DNA from: Pseudomonadota bacterium
GTDB taxonomy: Bacteria > Pseudomonadota > Alphaproteobacteria > Acetobacterales > Acetobacteraceae
Length of the DNA: 11,440 nt
Direction: 5' to 3'
Assembly (NCBI GenBank): GCA_021808985.1
Contig: JAKBAQ010000069.1
Span: 1-11,440 of the forward strand
This document shows, piece by piece, positions 6,625 to 11,440 of this stretch (position 1 is its first letter; every line of letters starts with the position of its first letter). The notes beneath the pieces were generated by a model that worked only from the letters and a program-made list of their open reading frames with translations, was not told where the DNA came from and did not search any database. The translations under genes were made by a program, and so were the position numbers.

Positions 6625-7527
6625 ATGCGGCATATCATACCTGGCAGACCCAATACATATAGCGGCGGCAGGCTGGACCGGGCCGGGCATTTGCGCGCGG
6701 ATGAGGCCGTGATGCACGCCATGCGCCGCCACCAGGCCAGCCGGTGCGCCGTGTTCTGGAAGGGCAAGGCGCTGATACGGGGGGAGGATATGCCCCAGGC
6801 GGTGCTGCGGGATATTCCCGACCAGGAGGCGCCGTGGGTGTTTCTGGGCCTGCAGGACGAGACGCCGATTTTCGCCGTGGACCTCTCCGCCCATGCGGAC
6901 CCGCGCGCGGCGCTGGCGGAGGAGGATGGGGCGTTTGCAGACCTGCGCGGCCTGACCGCGCTGCTGCCCACGGATGACGCGGCGATTCTGGCCACCGCGC
7001 GCGGGATGCTGCACTGGCGGGCCACGCATAAATTCTGCCCGGCCTGCGGCGGCGCCATGGCGCCCGTGCGCGGCGGCTGGGTGCTGCTGTGCACGCAATG
7101 CGGGGCGGAGAATTTTCCGCGCAGCGACCCGGCTGTGATCATGCTCGTGGTGCGCGGGGAAGAGCTGCTGCTTGGGCAGTCGCACAAATTTCCCATCGAG
7201 CGGAATTTTTATTCCACCCTCGCCGGTTTCGTGGAGCCGGGCGAGAGCCTGGAGGATGCGGTGCGGCGGGAGGTGTTTGAGGAAGTGGGCGTGCGGGTTG
7301 GGGAGGTGGCGTATCATTCCAGCCAGCCATGGCCGTTTCCCGCCTCGCTGATGCTGGGCTACTACGCCGAGGCGCTGAGCGAGGAGATTGTGCTGGAGGA
7401 AGCCGAGATGCGCGATGCGCGATGGTTCAGCCGCGCTGATATCGCCAACCGGAAGGCGCTGGGGTTTGATTTGCCGCCGCAGGATTCCATCGCGCGGCGG
7501 CTGATTGACGACTGGCTCGCGAGCTGA
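6625..7527 (+). CDS. nudC: NAD(+) diphosphatase / NAD-cap decapping Nudix hydrolase NudC
   Basis: NudC hydrolyses NAD(H) to NMN(H) and AMP, and removes NAD caps from RNA 5' ends. The 300-residue protein has an N-terminal domain (LDRAGHLRAD), a zinc ribbon (Cys138, 141, 156, 159: CPACGG and CTQCG), and a full Nudix box from Gly201 to Val223 (GFVEPGESLEDAVRRE then VFEEVGV). The SQPWPFPAS motif (233-241) separates NADH pyrophosphatases from other Nudix enzymes. The start is uncertain: ATG 6625 gives a family-like N-terminus, while ATG 6604 adds seven residues; neither has a strong ribosome binding site. The gene diverges from ffs, with only about 70 nt for both promoters, and converges on the histone-like gene. 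Confidence 0.94.
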   Translation: MRHIIPGRPNTYSGGRLDRAGHLRADEAVMHAMRRHQASRCAVFWKGKALIRGEDMPQAVLRDIPDQEAPWVFLGLQDETPIFAVDLSAHADPRAALAEEDGAFADLRGLTALLPTDDAAILATARGMLHWRATHKFCPACGGAMAPVRGGWVLLCTQCGAENFPRSDPAVIMLVVRGEELLLGQSHKFPIERNFYSTLAGFVEPGESLEDAVRREVFEEVGVRVGEVAYHSSQPWPFPASLMLGYYAEALSEEIVLEEAEMRDARWFSRADIANRKALGFDLPPQDSIARRLIDDWLAS

Positions 7528-7536
7528 GGCGGGCAT

Positions 7537-7568
7537 AAAAAAATGCGGGAGCCTGGGCCCCCGCATTT
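7537..7568 (-). terminator. Intrinsic terminator after the histone H1-like gene
   Basis: Read on the minus strand, AAATGCGGG (7568-7560) and its complement CCCGCATTT (7549-7541) form a 9-bp stem. It is followed by a run of seven T ending at 7537. The hairpin begins about 27 nt after the stop of the histone-like gene. On the plus strand, 13 nt after the nudC stop, the same stem has only a short T-run (TTT), so it would stop nudC transcription less well. Confidence 0.85.
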
Positions 7569-7594
7569 CCGGTTCAGGAAAATCTTATTAAGGC

Positions 7595-8284
7595 TCAGCT
7601 CTCGATCGACTCGACGCTGACCACATCGACGATGGCGGGCTCGGGCATCATCGGCTCGGGCATGACAGCCGCCTTGACTTTACGCGGCTTGCGGGCGGCG
7701 GGCTTCTTCACCTCGGCCTTCGGCGCGGCGGCTTTTTTGGCGGCAGGTTTTTTCACGGCGGGAGCGGCCTTCTTGGGTGCTGCGGCTTTTTTCGCGGCGG
7801 GAGCGGCCTTCTTGGGCGCTGCGGCTTTTTTCGCGGCGGGAGCGGCCTTCTTGGGCGCGGCCGGCTTCTTCGCGGCGGCGGCTTTCTTCGGCGCGGCGGC
7901 GGGCTTCTTCACGGCGGCGGCTTTTTTGACGGCCGGCTTCTTCGCGGCGACGGCCTTCTTGGGTGCTGCGGCTTTTTTCGCGGCGGGAGCGGCCTTCTTG
8001 GGCGCGGCAGCCTTCTTCGCGGCGGCGGCCTTCTTGGGCGCGGCGGGCTTCTTCACGGCGGCGGCTTTTTTGGCGGCCGGCTTCTTCGCGGCGGCCTTCT
8101 TGGGGTCCGCCTTCTTGGCTACGGCTTTTTTAACGGCCGGCTTTTTCACCGCGGCTTTTTTGGCCGCCGGCTTCTTCGCCGCCGGCTTTTTGGCGGCGGG
8201 TTTTTTCGCGGCGGTCTTCTTGGCGGCGGCCTTCACAGCCAGCGGCTGGGCACGCATGGTTTCGGTGGTGTCTTCGATGGTCAC
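7595..8284 (-). CDS. Histone H1-like Ala/Lys/Pro-rich DNA-binding protein
   Basis: The protein (229 residues with the start chosen) has a short ordinary N-terminus (TIEDTTETMRAQPLAVK). About 160 residues of AAKKP/AAPKKA-type repeats follow, then a basic KKPAARKPRKVKAA segment and a short acidic, hydrophobic C-terminal tail (MPEPMMPEP, VDVVSVESIES). Such lysine-alanine tails resemble eukaryotic histone H1 C-termini and bacterial H1-like or AlgP-type proteins that bind DNA non-specifically; nucleoid binding is inferred from composition. I chose GTG 8284 because AAGGAG (8298-8293) lies 8 nt upstream. A longer reading from TTG 8362 also has AGGAG upstream (9-nt spacing), but its extra 26 codons include AGA, CTT, CAA and GGA, unlike the rest of the gene. 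It encodes exact internal DNA duplications (separate entry). Confidence 0.88.
   Translation of the reverse strand: MTIEDTTETMRAQPLAVKAAAKKTAAKKPAAKKPAAKKPAAKKAAVKKPAVKKAVAKKADPKKAAAKKPAAKKAAAVKKPAAPKKAAAAKKAAAPKKAAPAAKKAAAPKKAVAAKKPAVKKAAAVKKPAAAPKKAAAAKKPAAPKKAAPAAKKAAAPKKAAPAAKKAAAPKKAAPAVKKPAAKKAAAPKAEVKKPAARKPRKVKAAVMPEPMMPEPAIVDVVSVESIES
7760..8005. repeat. Tandem 39-bp units and an exact 55-bp direct repeat inside the histone-like gene
   Basis: A 39-bp unit (13 codons) starts at 7760, 7799 and 7838. The first two copies differ at one base and the third is more diverged. A 55-bp segment at 7765-7819 occurs again without a mismatch at 7951-8005, 186 bp (62 codons) away, keeping the reading frame. 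Exact identity at synonymous positions points to recent duplication or gene conversion, and the length of this protein probably varies between strains. Confidence 0.85.
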
Positions 8285-8763
8285 GGGATCTGCTCCTTGA
8301 TCAAGGTGGATGAAGTTCGGTTCTTTGGCGTCCGGCACTGGATCGTCTCTCATCACGGTCAACGACCGTTTCTCCTGTTTCGCGTGCGGGGCCTCTTGAC
8401 CGATGCGAAGTTGACTCGGTTGCGGCGCGAATCGCGCGACGCACGCAAGAATCGCTATTCCGCTCGTCGCAACGCGCTGTCAACAAAAAGCAGCATGAAA
8501 CCGCCGGTTTCGCGCATTTTTTTCATCTTCAGTGGCAAAAAAACGCGCCGGAATGAATCGCACACATGTTTTGAGGGTTGGGCAGAACAAAACATATTGC
8601 TTAAGAAAAACAAAATGACGGGGCGGGACGCAAGCGCCGGGGGAGATTTTTTCTCCGTGGCGCGGCGGGGAGCGTTGCCTGAAAACCACGCCCGCGATGC
8701 GATGCCGCCCGCGTGGCGGCCAGCCGCTTGAACTTGGGCGCAATGCGGTGGCTAATGCGGCGC
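8285..8763. other. Long non-coding stretch between the histone-like gene and the DUF983 operon
   Basis: About 480 nt with no convincing gene, less GC-rich from 8480 to 8620. Visible elements: an inverted repeat ACGGTC-AAC-GACCGT at 8355-8369; a palindrome GCGCGA-A-TCGCGC at 8425-8437 framed by TTGCG/CGCAA (8420-8448); and facing T7 and A7 tracts with GC-rich flanks at 8511-8549. On the minus strand a perfect TTGACA (8483-8478) could be the -35 of the histone-like gene, with only a poor -10 (GAATAG, 8460-8455) at 17 nt. On the plus strand, TTGAGG (8571-8576) and TATTGC (8595-8600) with an 18-nt spacer are a weak candidate promoter for the DUF983 operon. These are sequence impressions only. Confidence 0.45.
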
Positions 8764-9204
8764 ATGGACAAACCGCAAGACCATCGCCCGGATTTTGACC
8801 GCTGGCCGCCCGAGGGAACGCGCGCCAAACCCGCATGGGGGGCGGCCGACTGGCCCACCACCATTGGCCGCGGCGTTTTGGGCCGCTGCCCGAATTGCGG
8901 CATGGCGCCTATATTCGATGGTTATCTCAAGGTGCATGCGCGCTGCCTGAACTGCGCGGCGCCCCTGGGAGACATGCCATCGGACGATGCGCCGCCTTAT
9001 ATCGCCATGCTGGTGGTGCTGCATGTGCTCGCCTTGTTTGTCGTATTTTTTTATAAAGGCTATTATCATCCGGGCATTTTTATGGCGGGCGTGCTGCTCG
9101 CGCTGCTGGCGCTGATATGCATGGGCGCCTTGCGCATGGCGAAGGGCGCGGTGATCGGCATTTTGCTGAAGCTCGGTATGAAGCGGGAGGTTCCCAATGG
9201 ATGA
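8764..9204 (+). CDS. DUF983 family zinc-ribbon membrane protein
   Basis: A small inner-membrane protein of unknown function (146 residues with the chosen start). It begins with a polar, Pro-rich cytoplasmic-looking segment. A four-cysteine zinc ribbon follows (CPNCG at 42-46 and CLNC at 61-64), then two hydrophobic segments at about 79-96 and 105-122 and a basic end. This order, GRCPxCG...C-x2-C followed by two membrane helices, is typical of DUF983, common in alphaproteobacteria. The start is uncertain: in-frame ATGs at 8743, 8755 and 8764 and a GTG at 8713 all lack a clear ribosome binding site, so I took the one nearest the usual family length. Its stop overlaps the next gene by 8 nt. It is probably the first gene of a four-gene operon. 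Confidence 0.85.
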   Translation: MDKPQDHRPDFDRWPPEGTRAKPAWGAADWPTTIGRGVLGRCPNCGMAPIFDGYLKVHARCLNCAAPLGDMPSDDAPPYIAMLVVLHVLALFVVFFYKGYYHPGIFMAGVLLALLALICMGALRMAKGAVIGILLKLGMKREVPNG

Positions 9205-9673
9205 GGCAACGGGACATTTGACGCGGGTCATATTGGAGGGTGGGCCGCTGCACCGGATCTCGGCGTTGCAGGAAGCCGACCGGGAGCAGGCGGTCGCCGA
9301 TTTGCAGGCGGAAAATGAATTCCATCCCGCCGCGCATCCCGGGCTGCAGAGCATTCTGCATCTTTCGATCCAGGAAGGAAGGCTGGTTTTCGACATACGC
9401 GACGCGCAGGATGCGCCGGTGATCGCGGTGATGCTCGCGATGGGGCCGTTCAAGATGCTGATCAAGGATTATCAGATGCTGCTCGACAGCTATGCCAGCG
9501 CCATCGCCGAGGGGCGCGAGGCGCGGGTGCAGGCGATCGATATGGGACGGCGCGGGCTGCATAACGAGGGCGCGGAACTCATGATCAAGCGGCTCGAGGG
9601 CAAGGTGGTGATTGATTTTCCGACCGCGCGGCGGTTATTCACCTTGGTCTGCGCACTGCACCAGAAGCTTTAG
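9197..9673 (+). CDS. UPF0262 family protein
   Basis: A 158-residue soluble protein that I recognise as UPF0262, a conserved alphaproteobacterial family without an established function. The diagnostic stretches are GRLVFDIRD (61-69), PFKMLIKDYQMLLDSY (84-99), VQAIDMGRRGLHNEGAE (111-127) and KVVIDFPTARRLFTLVCALH (136-155), all in family order and spacing. No signal peptide or membrane segment is seen. The ATG at 9197 has GGGAGG 6 nt upstream and overlaps the DUF983 stop by 8 nt, so the two are probably co-translated. The next gene, mtnA, begins 11 nt after its stop. Confidence 0.93.
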   Translation: MDEATGHLTRVILEGGPLHRISALQEADREQAVADLQAENEFHPAAHPGLQSILHLSIQEGRLVFDIRDAQDAPVIAVMLAMGPFKMLIKDYQMLLDSYASAIAEGREARVQAIDMGRRGLHNEGAELMIKRLEGKVVIDFPTARRLFTLVCALHQKL

Positions 9674-9684
9674 GACAGGATACG

Positions 9685-10773
9685 ATGAAAATAGATGGCA
9701 CGCCCTTCCGTTCGATATGGGTGGATGACACTGACCGCTGGTCGGTCCGCATTATCGACCAGACCAAGCTGCCTTGGGCGATCGACCTGGCGCGGCTGAC
9801 CACGATGGAGGGGGTTGCGCATGCGATCAAGGCCATGCTGGTGCGCGGGGCGCCGCTGATCGGCGCTTCCGCCGCTTATGGCGTGGCGCTGGCGATGCGG
9901 GCTGATGCATCGGATGCGAGCCTTGCCAATGCCATCGCCGTGCTGGGTGCGACGCGGCCGACCGCGATTAATCTGCGCTGGGCGCTGGCGCGCATGCAGC
10001 AGGTGCTGCAGCCGCTGAGCCCCGCCGCGCGCGCGGCGGCGGCCTATGGCGAGGCGGCGGCGATTTGCGATGAGGATGCGGCGACGAATGAGGCCATCGG
10101 CAAGCACGGGCTGCCGCTGATTGCAGCCCGCGCGGCGGGCGGGCGGCGGGTGAATGTGCTCACCCATTGCAATGCCGGGTGGATTGCCACGGTGGACTGG
10201 GGCACGGCGTTGGCGCCGATATATATGGCGCATGATGCGGGCATTGATGTGCATGTGTGGGTGGAGGAGACGCGGCCGCGCAACCAGGGTGCCTCGCTGA
10301 CCGCCTGGGAGCTTGGCAAACATGGTGTGAACCACACCGTGATCGCCGACAATGCGGGTGGGCATATGATGCAGCGCGGAGATGTGGACCTGGTGATTGT
10401 GGGCACCGACCGGGTGACGCGCGCGGGCGATGTGGCCAACAAGATAGGCACCTACCTGAAGGCGCTGGCGGCGCGTGACAATGGTGTACCGTTTTGGGTC
10501 GCCCTGCCCTCTTCCACCATCGACTGGACGATCAGCGATGGGCTGGCTGATATTCCGATCGAGGAACGCGCGGCCTCGGAGGTGACGACGATGACCGGGC
10601 GGGCGCTTGATGGGTCGATCACGACGATCCGCGTGGTGCCCAAGGACAGCCCGGCGGCGAACCCGGCGTTTGACGTGACGCCGGCGCGGCTGGTCTCGGG
10701 GCTGATAACCGAACGCGGGCTGTGCGAGGCCAATGAGTTCGCGCTGCGCGAAATGTTCAGGGATCTTGCGTAG
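9685..10773 (+). CDS. mtnA: S-methyl-5-thioribose-1-phosphate isomerase MtnA
   Basis: MtnA converts 5-methylthioribose-1-phosphate to the ribulose-1-phosphate form in salvage of methylthioadenosine, a by-product of polyamine and related synthesis. The 362-residue protein shows RGAPLIGASAAYG (54-66), TRPTAINLRWA (90-100), the catalytic Cys in LTHCNAG (Cys162), VEETRPRNQGASLTAWEL (193-210), IADNAGG (220-226), and the catalytic Asp in VGTDR (Asp242), followed by NKIGTYLKA (252-260). All residues that distinguish MtnA from the related eIF2B regulatory subunits are present. The ATG follows AGGA at a short distance. No other salvage gene (mtnP, mtnB/C/D, RubisCO-like protein) is in the window. In some alphaproteobacteria MtnA feeds a RubisCO-like isoprenoid shunt rather than the classical pathway; which applies here cannot be told. 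Confidence 0.96.
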   Translation: MKIDGTPFRSIWVDDTDRWSVRIIDQTKLPWAIDLARLTTMEGVAHAIKAMLVRGAPLIGASAAYGVALAMRADASDASLANAIAVLGATRPTAINLRWALARMQQVLQPLSPAARAAAAYGEAAAICDEDAATNEAIGKHGLPLIAARAAGGRRVNVLTHCNAGWIATVDWGTALAPIYMAHDAGIDVHVWVEETRPRNQGASLTAWELGKHGVNHTVIADNAGGHMMQRGDVDLVIVGTDRVTRAGDVANKIGTYLKALAARDNGVPFWVALPSSTIDWTISDGLADIPIEERAASEVTTMTGRALDGSITTIRVVPKDSPAANPAFDVTPARLVSGLITERGLCEANEFALREMFRDLA

Positions 10774-11440
10774 ATCCTGCATCGCGCTGCTGGCGCTGGC
10801 GGGATGCGTGGCGCCGGATGCGCACGCGCCGCGCTTCGCGCAGGTGCCTTATGAGACATTCTCGCGCGCCGATGCGGTGGCCGTGGCGATGGATGAATGG
10901 CGGCTCTGGGGCGGCCGTGTGGATGATTCCGGCGGGGCCGGCTACCACAAGACCCCCGCCACCATGGCCGAGCGCCAGCCGGGCCTGTGGGAGCGGGTGG
11001 GTGAATATTGGTGGGAGGGGATGAATGCCGGCACCCATGACGCCGCCTATACCGGCAAGCATGATGCGCGGGGCCTGGTGTTTCCCGCCGCCGATGATGG
11101 GCGCTATGCGTGGTCGGCGGCGTTCATATCGTATGTGATGCGCATCGCGGGGGCGGGGGCGGCGTTTCCCTACGCGCCGGACCATGCGAAATATATAAAC
11201 TACGCCGCCCGGGCGGCGCGGGGCGAGGTGAAAAATCCGCTGCTGATCGCTGAAAATCCGGCCAGCTATGCGCCGCGCCTGGGTGACCTTGTGTGTTTTC
11301 CGCGCGCGTGGGCGAGCGGCTTGCGCTTTGCGGATTTGCCGGCGGCGGGAAGTTTTCCGGCGCATTGCGCCATTGTGGTGGCGGGCGGGGTGGAGCGCTT
11401 AAGCGTGGTCGGCGGCAATGTGGATGATGCGGTGACGATG
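10766..11440 (+). CDS. DUF2272 domain lipoprotein, cut by the window end
   Basis: The frame is open to the window end (225 residues visible, no stop). It begins with a short basic n-region and hydrophobic stretch ending in the lipobox LAGC (RRSCIALLALAGCVAP), so a lipid-anchored protein facing the periplasm is likely. The rest resembles DUF2272, a CHAP/NlpC-like fold: YAWSAAFISYVMR, FPYAPDHAKYINYA, RLGDLVCF and AHCAIVV. Where cell-wall amidases have Cys in the W-C-x-x-F segment, this protein has Ser, and the His of AHC is kept, so hydrolase activity is doubtful. I chose TTG 10766 (AGGG just upstream), which overlaps the mtnA stop by 8 nt. ATG 10733 is an in-frame alternative with 11 extra residues (MSSRCAKCSGI). 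Position suggests co-transcription with mtnA. Confidence 0.8.
   Translation, partial: MRRSCIALLALAGCVAPDAHAPRFAQVPYETFSRADAVAVAMDEWRLWGGRVDDSGGAGYHKTPATMAERQPGLWERVGEYWWEGMNAGTHDAAYTGKHDARGLVFPAADDGRYAWSAAFISYVMRIAGAGAAFPYAPDHAKYINYAARAARGEVKNPLLIAENPASYAPRLGDLVCFPRAWASGLRFADLPAAGSFPAHCAIVVAGGVERLSVVGGNVDDAVTM

Noticed and set aside
4811..6712. A 633-residue plus-strand open frame opposite dnaX
   Set aside because: It is antisense to well-supported dnaX and ffs, its Gly/His/Arg-rich content is the mirror of GC-rich codons, and it has no recognisable domain.
7632..8300. An Ala/Phe/Gly-rich plus-strand frame that looks like a membrane protein
   Set aside because: It is the reverse complement of the AAKK repeats; its hydrophobicity is an artefact of the repeat, and the terminator and ribosome binding site belong to the minus-strand gene.
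8297..8731. A 144-residue plus-strand frame in the intergenic region
   Set aside because: No ribosome binding site, no recognisable domain, mixed codon use, and it crosses several inverted repeats; more likely chance.

Overview
The window looks like chromosomal DNA from a GC-rich alphaproteobacterium, probably Acetobacteraceae or a close relative. This rests on strong GC bias at third codon positions, an ffs-dnaX-ybaB-recR cluster, a UPF0262 protein, an Ala/Lys-rich histone H1-like protein and a DUF2272 lipoprotein. The family-level placement is an inference. No phage, plasmid, insertion sequence, CRISPR or tRNA feature was seen. Most genes are core housekeeping; the less ordinary material is one gene fusion, one compound palindrome, one low-complexity repeat gene and a poorly characterised four-gene operon.

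Left part (1-3740): molybdenum cofactor synthesis. moeA and a mobA fused to a DUF2478 domain lie on the + strand with a 4-nt overlap, and moaA converges on them with 4 nt between stop codons. MoaA starts the pathway from GTP, MoeA inserts molybdate and MobA adds GMP to give the bis-MGD form of the cofactor. The gap between moaA and recR (about 300 nt) carries a 94-nt nested palindromic element and a smaller hairpin in the moaA leader.

Centre (3739-6590): a compact - strand cluster, SRP RNA (ffs), dnaX, ybaB, recR. A promoter-like sequence sits just in front of ffs. dnaX begins 25 nt after the RNA, and the three proteins have overlapping stop and start codons. nudC (NAD-capped RNA/NADH pyrophosphatase) diverges from ffs. 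It converges on the histone H1-like gene, and the short gap between them holds an intrinsic terminator that serves mainly the histone gene.

Right part (7595-11440): the histone H1-like gene is on the - strand. It is separated by a roughly 480-nt non-coding stretch from a + strand operon: a DUF983 zinc-ribbon membrane protein, a UPF0262 protein, mtnA (methylthioribose-1-phosphate isomerase) and a DUF2272 lipoprotein that runs off the window. These four genes overlap or are 11 nt apart, so they are probably co-transcribed, but their functional link is unknown.

I did not find a clearly new biological system. The best candidates for a second look are the MobA-DUF2478 fusion, the 94-nt compound palindrome, the DUF2272 lipoprotein with Ser where related folds have the catalytic Cys, and the exact 55-bp internal duplication in the histone-like gene.
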